Source: Diploptera punctata
Lineage: Eukaryota > Arthropoda > Insecta > Blattodea > Blaberidae
Direction: 5' to 3'
Length of the DNA: 64,000 nucleotides
Assembly: GCA_030220185.1 (NCBI GenBank)
Contig: JASPKZ010005703.1
Location: 372,001 to 436,000, forward strand
Shown: one piece after another, positions 52,696 through 61,942 of the stretch
Layout: every line of letters starts with the position of its first letter
How positions within the stretch are numbered: the first letter of the stretch is position 1
Made by a program: the position numbers and the translations under genes
The notes under the pieces: model-generated
Database searches by the model: none
What the model was told of the DNA's origin: nothing
What the model saw: the letters and a program-made list of their open reading frames with translations, nothing else

Positions 52696-52803
52696 GATTC
52701 CTGAGTAGCTCAGGTGGTTAGAGCGCTTAACGTACAGAGTTTAGAAACTCGGGTTCAAATCCCACTCAGGCATTTATTTTTCTTTTCATGTTATATATAT
52801 ATA
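52696..52803 (+). repeat. tRNA-like cassette ending in (TA)n
   Basis: GAGTAGCTCAGGTGGTTAGA (a good box A and D arm), GGGTTCAAATCCCACTCAGG (box B) and an acceptor-like pairing CCTGAGT / ACTCAGG. The anticodon arm (about CGCTTAACGTACAGAG) does not fold well. The tail is CATTTATTTTTCTTTTCATG then TA repeat. This is the closest to a real tRNA here, yet I judge it a SINE head or decayed tRNA copy. Confidence 0.55.
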
Positions 52804-52814
52804 ATTTCTTCTTC

Positions 52815-53055
52815 TTCATAGACTTCAATGGGAAGGATAATGCAACAAAACTGGGAAATAAAAGAGAGGCATGGATACATCTTGTAAGAAAACCAGAGGG
52901 AAGCACACAGTAAAGCAAGAATATGGCGAGAGAATAATATTAACCATGATTTGAGGAAGATATTATATACAGGGATTGATTTGAAAATATTAGCTCAGAA
53001 CAGGGATATATGTAGAGCTAATGTCCACACATTCATGAACTTTGGATTTGATACA
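52815..53055 (+). pseudogene. LINE-A 3' fragment, decayed
   Basis: MGRIMQQNWEIKERHG-like remnant of MGNERRAW, CTTGTAAGAAAACCAGAGGG, AATAATATTAACCATGATTT and the end GAACTTTGGATTTGATAC. Many stops. Confidence 0.6.
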
Positions 53056-53057
53056 TC

Positions 53058-53335
53058 TCTACCCTAAACTAACAGTTTCTATTCATTCCATGAATAATTC
53101 ACCTCCCTCAAAATTTGGTTAATATTAATCTTCCACTTCATTCCTGTCCTACCTTGTGGACGCTTTCCCTCTGATTTTCTACAAGGTGTTTCCATCTTCG
53201 GCTTTTATTTCCCAATCGTGACATCATGTCCTAATTTATTGGAGTGTAAGGTACTTACTGTTATTATATGAATATCATGAAGATTTGGAGCTCACTTTTA
53301 TTTAGTTTTTTTCCATTCATCTCTCTATTCTAGTG
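53058..53335 (-). pseudogene. LINE-A 3' fragment, tail-to-tail with the previous
   Basis: Reverse orientation: CCTCCCTCAAAATTTGGTTA, CTTCATTCCTGTCCTACC, TTGTGGACGCTTTCCCTCTG, then decayed WAGHVARM and ELHGLYR codons up to the INREMNGKK-like start near 53,330. Its 3' end meets the 52,815 copy. Confidence 0.6.
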
Positions 53336-53397
53336 TGCATATTATAAACACCAATATTTCTCCATTTCTCCCATACATAAGCTATATATAATTTGGA

Positions 53398-53526
53398 GAT
53401 AGATAGATAGAGATATATATATAGAGATAGAGAGATATATAGAGTGATATATATATAGAGAGAGATAGATAGAGATAAGTAGATAGAGAGATAGATAGAG
53501 AGAGAGAGAGAGAGACAGAGAGAGAG
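53398..53526. repeat. GATA/GA purine microsatellite
   Basis: AGATAG, GATATA and GAGA units, imperfect. Confidence 0.92.
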
Positions 53527-53617
53527 TACATGTAACAATAATCTAAAATGACTATGAAATGTTACAGCATAACTCTGCAACCCCTGAAATAATTTCAACC
53601 AAACTCGGTACCGGTGG

Positions 53618-54245
53618 CCGTTAAAGTTATTTGCTATTTAAAATTAAAATATAAAATATAAAATTATGGAATATTGACCTGAAAGGTCCGTCTCCTCAAC
53701 TTAATTGGTTATTTAACTGTAGCTACAGTTAAGTTGAGGAGACGGAACTTTCAGGTGAATATTCGGGAATCCCGAAAGCGCTACAGTTAAATAACCAATT
53801 AAGTTGAGGAGACGGACCTTTCAGGTGAATATTCGGGAATCCCGAAAGCGCTACAGTTAAATAACCAATTAAGCTGAGGAGACGGACCTTTCAGGTGAAT
53901 ATTCGGGAATCCCGAAAGCGCTACAGTTAAATAACCAATTAAGTTGAGGAGACGAACCTTTCAGGTGAATATTCGGGAATCCCGAAAGCGCTACAGTTAA
54001 ATAACCAATTAAGTTGAGGAGACGGACCTTTCAGGTGAATATTCGGGAATCCCGAAAGCCCGAAAGCGCTACAGTTAAATAACCAATTAAGTTGAGGAGA
54101 CGGACCTTTCAGGTGAATATTCGGGAATCCCGAAAGCGCTACAGTTAAATAACCAATTAAGTTGAGGAGAAGTAAGGACCTTTCAGGTCAATATTCCATA
54201 ATTGTATATTTTAATTTTGAATAATACCTCAACGGAACATATTAC
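53618..54245. mobile_element. Foldback-like element with six 70-bp tandem units
   Basis: Inverted outer arms: left about 53,618-53,722, right 54,139-54,245 (AAAATTAAAATATA, AATTATGGAATATTGACCTG and AAGGTC pair with GACCTTTCAGGTCAATATTC and TATATTTTAATTTT). Between them lie units starting CTACAGTTAA at 53,723 (58 bp, 12-bp deletion), 53,781, 53,851, 53,921, 53,991 (78 bp, an 8-bp CCCGAAAG duplication) and 54,069. Each unit holds the palindrome ATTCGGGAATCCCGAA. The arms themselves contain one unit in inverse. Non-coding. Confidence 0.85.
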
Positions 54246-54268
54246 GAATATTATAAAAGTTGATATAT

Positions 54269-54575
54269 GGGGCACGCCGTAGCGTAGTGGTTAAGGCACT
54301 GCGCTTACAAGCCGGAAGGTCGAAGGTTCAAGTCCCGTTGGGCTCAGGATTTTTAAACTGACCCAAATCTTCTGGCGGCACTATGGCCCTGGGGTCGACT
54401 CAGCCTCTAACGGAAATGAGTACCAGACGCCTGTTCTGGGGGTAAAGGCGGCCGTCGCGCAGGGCTGACAACCCGGCTGACAAAGTGCCGATTGTCTAGA
54501 AAAAGTGAGAGCCTTAACCTCCTACTTCCCCAAGGGCCTCCTGAGGCCTGTTGTGGGATCACTTTACTTTACTTT
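54269..54575 (+). mobile_element. SINE-3 full-length copy
   Basis: Head CGCCGTAGCGTAGTGGTTAA, box B GGTTCAAGTCCCG, body CACTATGGCCCTGGGGTCGA, GACAACCCGGCTGAC, and a (TTTAC)n end. About 90% identical by eye to 12,472. Located just 23 bp beyond the foldback element. TSD not clear. Confidence 0.82.
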
Positions 54576-54599
54576 ATATGATAATATATGATAATAGCA

Positions 54600-54700
54600 T
54601 GTGGGATCATGCCGAAACGTCGGAATCAGTGGCCAGAGGCCGAACTTGAATTCATGACGGGGAAAACCCAAGAAAACTTTCTTATTCATATATACTAAAT
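54600..54700. repeat. FB2 arm, solo
   Basis: ATCATGCCGAAACGTCGGAA, CAGTGGCCAGAGGCCGAAC and GAAAACCCAAGAAAACTTTC: a single copy of the arm that brackets the LINE-A at 20,990. Confidence 0.65.
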
Positions 54701-55029
54701 TTAATACAAATGTTTATGTTTATAGCAACTATTTTTGCTATATGTTATGTTATGTTATGACTCATATTAACTCCTCTGTAAATATTGGAACCTTTTTCCA
54801 GAACACTACATAACTACATACAAACATATATACATACATAGGCCTACATACATACATATGTAAACATGCATACTAATTTTATCTTATAATATTCCTTAAT
54901 CTTGGTTCTATTTAATGAAATGAAAGTTAATTATTTATAATTATTAACTACTGTTAGAATTCTAACAGCAAGGCATTTTTATTAAATAAATCATAATTGT
55001 GTTTTTGAATGTTGTTATAAATAAATACT

Positions 55030-55290
55030 TATAAAATTCATTGTAAAACACTGTTGAAGTTATGTAATAAAATGTTAAAATATTAAAATAAGTACCTGAT
55101 ATAGCAGTCGTCTTCAACTAAATTAAATTTCTGTTTTAAGAAAACTATGAAGGCCTTTCAGAATCATGTTCCATCTTCCGCATTTGGAATGCAGAAAATG
55201 GAACATGATTCTGAAAACAGAAATTTAATTTAGTCGTGGACGACGGATATATCAGGTACTCATTTTAATATTTTAAAATTTTATTGATGT
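55030..55290. mobile_element. Palindromic hairpin MITE, second copy
   Basis: Left arm: GTACCTGATATAGCAGTCGT, CTTCAACTAAATTAAATTTC, AGAATCATGTTCCATCTTCC. Right arm: GAAAATGGAACATGATTCTG, AATTTAATTTAGTCGTGGAC, GATATATCAGGTAC. The left end includes TAAAACACTGTTGAAGTTAT as at 2,429. Confidence 0.75.
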
Positions 55291-55639
55291 TCTAAAGGTA
55301 CACATACATAATTTACTCTGGAAAATCCAGATATAAATTATGAAACTACAAATTATCTCATCAAAATGCATTTTGTTTTATTAACAAAAACATAGCGATA
55401 AGTGCGCTAATCTTATTTCTAAGAAATATATATTAAATAGAGGAATGTTGGCTTACTTACAGAACGTATGATTAGTAACAAGTCATTGAACTCACCTGAA
55501 AGCAAAGAGATAACACGTCATAAATATTGCAATACATCAATTGTAGGTGTATCATGTTACTTTACTTATTTATTTAGTTGAATTAAATAACTTAGGCCCT
55601 TCTTCTAGTCGGCCGAAACTAATAAATGTTATAGACCTA

Positions 55640-56006
55640 TAATGACGTAGTCCAATGTTGAGCCATAGTGTCTATTTGTTAATTTAGTTAACTTATTTGT
55701 CCATAGATGTCATGAATTGTACGCTGTCAACACATCGACCTATTGAGACATCTAGCAGGCAACTAAGGTATTATTAGGATGTTGAGGTCGGTAAATTTTG
55801 ATTAGAGGTCTTTTTATTCAGGCTTAAGGATCTTTTATGAGCCTAAAAATCTTCAGACTCGGGACCCACGGCTTAAAGTTCCTCCCAGAGGACTTGCTCC
55901 TTGGATTTTTTCATCCTAAAAAACCCATCGACCCCGGACGGGATTGAACCCGCGAACATCGGGACCAGAGATATGGAGCATAACCACTGGTCCACCGCAG
56001 CCGATT
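55640..56006 (-). mobile_element. SINE-4 full-length copy with 11-bp TSD
   Basis: Minus strand: GGCTGCGGTGGACCAGTGGT (box A), GGGTTCAATCCCGTCCGGGG (box B), then the SINE-4 body to CATTGGACTACG. A perfect TSD, TTATAGACCTA, lies at 55,629-55,639 and 56,007-56,017. Confidence 0.87.
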
Positions 56007-56075
56007 TTATAGACCTAAAGTGAATTCAAATATTAATCTAGTACCAACAGAACTATATAAATATTATGTTACCTA

Positions 56076-56120
<45 letters not shown>

Positions 56121-56140
56121 TATTATTATTATTATTAACA
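56076..56140. repeat. (ATT)n microsatellite
   Basis: Two ATT blocks split by ATATA. Confidence 0.94.
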
Positions 56141-56276
56141 GGGAATGGGAAATAGAAGAAGATATATGGATGAACAGACAGGAATGGAAAACGTGTTGAA
56201 ACAAATGTGTAGTTAACTGTGAACATGGGTACCGGAAAAATGTATATTCATTGTAAAAGCCGGAATAATAAAAAAA

Positions 56277-56277
<1 letters not shown>

Positions 56278-56322
<45 letters not shown>

Positions 56323-56345
56323 GTAGTAGTATTATTAGTATTATA
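56278..56345. repeat. (ATT)n microsatellite
   Basis: ATT run passing into AGT and ATT variants. Confidence 0.94.
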
Positions 56346-56639
56346 ATTAAACAGGTTTTTAAATGTACCAAACATTATCTTCCTCAGACAAATGTTACAA
56401 TCTCATTATTTTACTCCATCCCCCCTATCTTCCCATATTAACAATTCCTCAATTGTCTTCTTTACTTTCAGTGACCATGTGTTAATGATTAGCACCCCTT
56501 TGTATCCTTTCCATAATACATCCAGTAAAACTTATTAGTCATTTATTTGGAGTTCTCAATACGTTTTACATATCCATACCTTTTTTTAGTTTTCTATGTT
56601 TTACACAATAAATATTGAATCCTTTAAGTTCTTACCAAC

Positions 56640-57560
56640 CAGAAGGCAGATACAATTTACGAAGTAACGGACCGCGCAGAGAACACGTCGCGGATACAGT
56701 ATAAATAGAACAGGTAGTCGACAAAATTGCAACTAAAAATCTTCACCAAAGACAATTCCGCATTCAAACATGTTCAAAAAGTACTTAACGACCAAGAAAC
56801 ACAGTTTCACACCCATATATTCAGAAGAAGAACACATATGACTCGAAGAATTACACTCAAAGGACTTCCAACGAAAATAACATCAGGCGAAATCTATCAA
56901 GAACTAACTGACAAAGGTTATCCAATCCTCAACGTCAGACAACTATATAAAACCAGCTTCCAAAATGGATCCAGAATCAAGACTGCCATTCCTGTTTGGA
57001 TTCTAACTTTCTTACAACTATCAGACTTCATGCCAAAAATCGTTAAACTCACAGACATCTTCAATGTAAAAATCAAGCTTGAAACCTACAAGACACCAGC
57101 AGGAGGAATTCAGTGCTACAATTGTCAAGGCTTCGGACATCTGGCAGAATGCTGTACAAGAACACAGAAATGTGTTAAATGTGCAGGCAATCACAGTGTA
57201 AAAAACTGTAAAAAAAACTGAACTAAAATGTACTAACTGCAATGAAACTCATGCTGCAAGCTACAGACAATGCCCTATCTACAAGAAATACTCCAACTCA
57301 AGACTGAAATACGCACCAAGGACCTCACAACATACCACAGAAATCTCACATCATAAACCAGAGCCAGAGAAACCAAAATCAACACTTCAGCACCAAAATT
57401 GGACATTCCAACAACTCCTACTCCTACTCCCACTACTACAAATCCTGAAAACCTAGTTCATCTACTTCTATCCCTAATATCTAAAATCCTCTTAAATCCA
57501 GAACTCCTAAAAACCACTGTAATGCTACTTACAAACCTAATTTCAAGTCCTTAAATAAAT
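56640..57560 (+). pseudogene. Jockey-like LINE ORF1 (gag-type) relic
   Basis: ORF1 of insect Jockey-type retrotransposons encodes an RNA-binding nucleocapsid-like protein. The open stretch 56,727-57,221 shows TRRITLKGLPTKITSGEIYQ and ELTDKGYPILNVRQLYKT (an RNA-recognition-like fold in the family), IVKLTDIFNVKIKLETYK, then zinc knuckles CYNCQGFGHLAECC and CVKCAGNHSVKNC. A frame change in the A run near 57,210 leads to a third, CTNCNETHAASYRQCP, then the low-complexity tail PENLVHLLLSLISKILLNPE. The 5' part is truncated or decayed (stops upstream of 56,700) and no ORF2 follows. Confidence 0.82.
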
Positions 57561-57774
57561 CCAGCCAACTATCTCAAGAATAACTTTTAAGACCAAGAAG
57601 CTTATGCGTACGAAGAAAACAACAACATCTTCAAGAATACTTCAAGAAACAGCTGGGAGAAGAGTATTTTCCTTAGCTAAAAAATTTCAAGCACAGAAGA
57701 CTTCAAGATAAGCACATCAAATATTGGGTCAAGGCCTAAATTAGGCCGGTACCATTACGAACATCAATATTTCG

Positions 57775-57900
57775 CTCTAGACCAGTCTTAAGACAACCCT
57801 TGAGGATGCCGGATGCAGACTCTGGCGAAACATTGGGGAACTACAAGCCTCAAGACCATGGCCAACAGCCCGGAAATCTTCTGCAAGATCATCATAGAAA
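57775..57900. repeat. GGCGAAACATTGGGG-type MITE arm
   Basis: AACCCTTGAGGATGCCGGAT, GCAGACTCTGGCGAAACATT, GGGGAACTACAAGC and CAGCCCGGAAATCTTCTGCA match the inverted unit at 44,250-44,350. One arm only. Confidence 0.65.
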
Positions 57901-57902
57901 TG

Positions 57903-58165
57903 AAAATACTTCGTAAAAGTATGCGGAAAACTTTATGGGATAGAGAAAGGAGTTAAAGTGTCAGAGAAACCTGTGCAGTTGAAGATATTAAGGAATGGGT
58001 ATATAAGAGGAAACAAGAAAGGGATGCTCATATTAGCAGGATGGACAGCAATAAAATTGTCAAGACTGCAAGGGATAATCTACCTAGGGACAGTAGACAA
58101 TGGGATGTCCCAAAACAGGTGGTATGACGAGCTAATATGAGGACACAAAAATTGAAGAAAGAACA
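57903..58165 (+). pseudogene. LINE C-terminal fragment (EWVYKRKQERDAHISRM)
   Basis: Reads MRKTLWDRERS, RETCAVEDIKEWVYKRKQER, DAHISRMDSNKIVKTARDNL. It is the segment between the RT thumb and the C-terminal basic motif of a further LINE family; the GRP motif is lost. Confidence 0.55.
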
Positions 58166-58194
58166 GATTAAAACCCATAATGGAAGAATAAAGA

Positions 58195-58562
58195 AAAATA
58201 AGGTTTTTTGAACCAAAGAGAGGCAGACAGGCGAATGGAGAAGACTACATAACAATGAGCTACATAATATTCATGGGAAGCCAAATATAATAAGAAAAGT
58301 TAAGTCTTGTAGACTACGATAGGTAGACATGTGCCAGCAATGGAGAGTGAAAGGGGGGCAAGGAAACTCTGTAGGAAAACGAGAGGGAAAACGCTCAGTA
58401 GGTAGTCCAAGAATGAAGTGAGAGATTAATATTAACCATGATTAGAGGATAGTAGATTATACAGGGAATGATTGGAAATATCTCAGGATAAGATTTATGG
58501 AGAACTTATGTTCGCGCGGTTATTGAACCTCCGGGTTCAATGTGAATTAATGAATTAGTTAG
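58195..58562 (+). pseudogene. LINE-A 3' fragment, decayed
   Basis: FEPKRGRQTGEWRRLHNNEL, HNIHGKPNIIRKVKSCRLR, then frame breaks, VGSPRMK and the end GAACCTCCGGGTTCAATGTG. Confidence 0.65.
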
Positions 58563-58604
58563 CATCCTAAATATTATTTAAGAATATATGTAATACATAT
58601 TAAA

Positions 58605-58925
58605 TAACTCTATGGCGTGACAGGCCTAGAAGGCCCTTGGCCTACCAGTCGGCTGATGGCCTAACATCCACATGTGCTAATCACAGAGATACAGTAGACG
58701 ATCATCCAGCTAGTGTAGAGGTGACATATGGTCAGCATGTCGGGTTTCCAGCCTTTATATCTTGTCTTCTTAACCTGGAATCGTTATTTGTTGTAGCTAC
58801 CCAAATTCCTCACGATGCTGGGTAGGCACTAGTCCTATACTAGCGAAATTCCATGAGAAAATGTCTTCCTCCCATGGAGACCCGAACCAGAGCAAGTCCT
58901 ATAACTCTGAGCTAAGGAATCAAAT
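58605..58925 (-). mobile_element. SINE-2 copy
   Basis: Minus strand: TCCTTAGCTCAGAGTTATAGG, box B TGGTTCGGGTCTCC, TTTCGCTAGTATAGG, CACGATGCTGGGT in reverse, and the GTTAGGCCATCAGCCGAC end. Confidence 0.75.
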
Positions 58926-59039
58926 ACATATGTGTTCTGTTCATTTGCGACAATTTAACCCGTAGCAGATTGTAGTTTACATAAAAGTAACATATTTATT
59001 TGTTTAAATGTATAAGCGAATAATTGCCCCCAAAAGAGA

Positions 59040-59690
59040 TGTTCATTCATAGTGTTCTGCTCAAGAGCAGGTCTTTCACTGCAAACTCAGCATTCTCCAC
59101 TCTTTCCTTGACTCGGCTTTCCTTTTTGTATCTCCATACAAACCATTTATTTTAATATTGTCTATCATCTGATGTATTTTTCTGCCTCTAACTTTCTTTC
59201 CGTTGACCATTCCTTCTAGAGCATCCTTCAGCAGGCAGTTTCTTCTTAGCCAGTGGCCAATCCAATTTCTTTTCCTCTTCTTTATGAGTTCCAGCATTGT
59301 TCTTCTTTCACCCACTCTGTCTAGCACATCTTCATTTCTTACTGTCCATTTTATACGTTCCATTCTTCTCCATATCCACATCTCAAAAGCTTCCAGTCGC
59401 TTTTCCTCATTCCGTCGTAATGTCCACGTCTCTGCACCATATAATGCTACACTCCACACAAAGCACTTCACTAGCCTCTTTCTTATTTCTCTTGCCAAAG
59501 GTCCGCAGAAAATGCTTCTCTTCTTGTTGAAAGCTTCTTTTGCCATTGCTATCCTCTGCTTTACTTCTTGACCGCAGTTCATGTTACTATTGATAGTACA
59601 ACCCAAGTAAAAAAGATGTAACCAACAAAAATTTGAAAGTTGAGTTTTCAGTAGATTTGTGATCTTACCGGACAATACCACGGCATGGTG
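59040..59690 (-). pseudogene. LINE-C relic, open for 201 codons
   Basis: One open minus-strand frame (59,076-59,681): HLFYLGCTINSNMNCGQEVK, QRIAMAKEAFNKKRSIFCGP, VKCFVWSVALYGAETWTLRR, LEAFEMWIWRRMERIKWTVR, KKRKRNWIGHWLRRNCLLKD, then GMVNGKKVRGRKIHQMIDNI and the stop after RMLSLQ. This is the post-YADD half of a non-LTR reverse transcriptase, 5'-truncated. The first residues (MVLSGKITNLLKTQ) replace a normal KTKxM segment. The absence of stops suggests a recent copy. Confidence 0.8.
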
Positions 59691-59935
59691 GATGCAAAAT
59701 TGCCCATACTCTCTTCCAGACCGGTTTTATTTATTTTTATAAGTTGGCTATCAAGTGAATAGTGATCTAAATATAACAAAATGGCGAAGACAGTCAAGTC
59801 TTGAATAGCAGTGCAGAAAAACAATTATTGCACTTGTGCAAATTCATTCCACCACAGTTTCGTGAATTTTATCAGAATCTTAGAGAAATTGAGTGAAAAT
59901 AAGAGACGCAAAGAATGTAACGAAACAATATTAAA

Positions 59936-60005
59936 TGGAAAATAAATATTGAAAACTGATACAGTTAGAATTTTTTCTAACTGAATCAGTGTTCAATATG
60001 TATTT
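59936..60005. repeat. Hairpin repeat
   Basis: GAAAATAAATATTGAAAACT...ACAGTTAGAA pairs with TTCTAACTGAATCAGTGTTC...TGTATTTTC, with a 4-6 bp loop: a small palindromic MITE. Confidence 0.6.
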
Positions 60006-60009
60006 TCTA

Positions 60010-61675
60010 TTTCTTATTGTAGCATTTTAAATTAAATATGGGTTAGATCATTTTCCCACTCTATACAGATAGATCAATTTTGCTCTCAAATATGTATTTT
60101 GTTAATATTTACTTAGTAGCATTTATTTTGCATTCAAACTGGTTGTATATGTGTCAAATAAGATGAGAGATATTAAAATGTACATGATACTGTATAATAA
60201 AGGTAATAGCCACAAAATAAACATTATGCGTTTTTTTTCTCTCTCAACAATTTGTAGTTTGTGGGTTAGATCTCTTTTCGGGGCAACTATTCAATTAGAA
60301 ATTTTATAATAAATATATTAATTTCAGTTGATGTATTTAAAGCAGAGTACATCTAAGACTTATGACGCTATTATACTGAAATGTAGTATAGGTTCACAGC
60401 TGGCTGAGCCTCTTTGAGAATGAGGGTGGGACAACAGCAAGTGATTACATGAATATAATATTATATCACAACTTTATTTACCTTGGCCACTCGTTACACA
60501 CACAATGATATCATGAGATGAGCATCAGCTTGTTGTAATTCTGATAGCCATGCACTATATAGCATACACAACGTGCTGCTGCAGATCAAATTATCCCGCA
60601 CTTTTACGCCACCGCGTCATAATGAAACAGTCTGCTACAGAAGCATCCTCCAATTCTTGTAACATTGTTTATATTTCAACGGCAGCTGAGAGAGCGCTGC
60701 TGTTTGTTATCATTAGACCTCCAATGTAAAGGCTCTGAAAGATGTACACTTAGCAACAAAAAGAATCAGCCGCTTCAAAAAGCAGAGTCCCTGTTATGGT
60801 CCACTGCGCATACTCGAAAAGCTAAAGCTGTGGTTCATGAGATAACGCATTGTTAAATGTTTTAATATTCTTAAATAGTTAAAGAACAGTGAAGGACACA
60901 TGTTTCTAGATATTTACGAGTGTTCGACAAATGCAATATTACTCAAACTGCGACATTGTAAATAAAATTCAACTCTCGTTCATAGTGTAACAGTAAACAA
61001 GACAACTATTATCCCACGTTCCAATAGCGTAGATCATTAAACCACTAACAAAAATATTTCGAATATTTCAACAATGTTTTTATTAATTTGTATTTTCGCA
61101 AAATTAATCCTATAACATTTAATTCCTGCCACGTAATCTACGACCACTTTACACTATGTTCTTGCCTTCGTAAACTCTATAACACTATTTAGCTGCAGGT
61201 ATAAATTTAATTATGTGTGCAGTACAACGTTTTAATATTAACGCTATAAAATTATGTAATAAAATATAATATAGCTTCATATATTTATGTGCTTATATAT
61301 TTATTACGTATTAGTGCGGAAAAATTTTCACCCTTCAATTAAAATATTTAGTTTACATATGTCAAGTCCAGCATAATCATAGCCCATAGACGATGAACAA
61401 TAATAAAACAAAAATAATGATCATCATCATCATAGTACATTCACTCCTACCCAATTCTCATCCTCACCTTCTCGTGGTACAACCTGTTTTCACAAACGAG
61501 GCTCTGAGGACCGAGTCACGGCGGTATAACCGTTCCATCAGGTACTGAGTAAATGCGGTATCCTAATGTCTGTCCAGAGACTAAAAGGTAGCAGCCCTAC
61601 CACTGGACTACTTAGCGTCGGGCCAGTAACCTGTCCTAAGGAACTTCAAAACTACTTTCAAGTCTCAACACAAAA
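60010..61675. other. Gene-less stretch
   Basis: No transposon family recognised. 60,400-60,860 has moderate GC and contains CACGTTATTT-free, CpG-bearing text such as CGCACTTTTACGCCACCGCG. A weak tRNA-like or SINE-like segment lies at 61,440-61,625 (minus) with AGTCCAGTGGTAGGGC. No coding evidence. Confidence 0.35.
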
Positions 61676-61682
61676 ATAATGA

Positions 61683-61706
61683 TAATTATTATTATTATCC
61701 ATCATC

Positions 61707-61761
<55 letters not shown>

Positions 61762-61892
61762 GTAATAATAATAATAATAATAAAAATAATAATAATAAAA
61801 ATAATAATAATAAACATAATAATAAAAATAAAAATAATAAAAATAATAAAAATAATAATAAAAATAATAAAAATAATAATAAAAATAATAAA

Positions 61893-61938
<46 letters not shown>

Positions 61939-61942
61939 GTAA
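61683..61942. repeat. Compound (AAT)n / (AAAAT)n microsatellite
   Basis: About 260 bp of AATAAT with AAAATAAT interruptions, the longest simple repeat here. It lies directly 5' of the LINE-D relic. Confidence 0.97.

Noticed and set aside
52698..52772. Possible functional tRNA gene
   Set aside because: Good box A and box B and an acceptor-like pairing, but the anticodon arm does not fold and the T arm has mismatches. The same head-plus-tail pattern recurs beside TA runs, so a SINE or decayed copy is more likely.
53317..53598. Minus-strand frame with SLSLSIYLSIYL repeats
   Set aside because: Translation of the GATA/GA microsatellite.
53723..54180. CRISPR-like array
   Set aside because: Direct repeats have no unique spacers between them: whole 70-bp units are contiguous. 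Organism and context are eukaryotic, and inverted arms explain it as a foldback-like element.
59203..59571. 122-codon plus-strand frame rich in S and F
   Set aside because: Antisense of the LINE-C relic.
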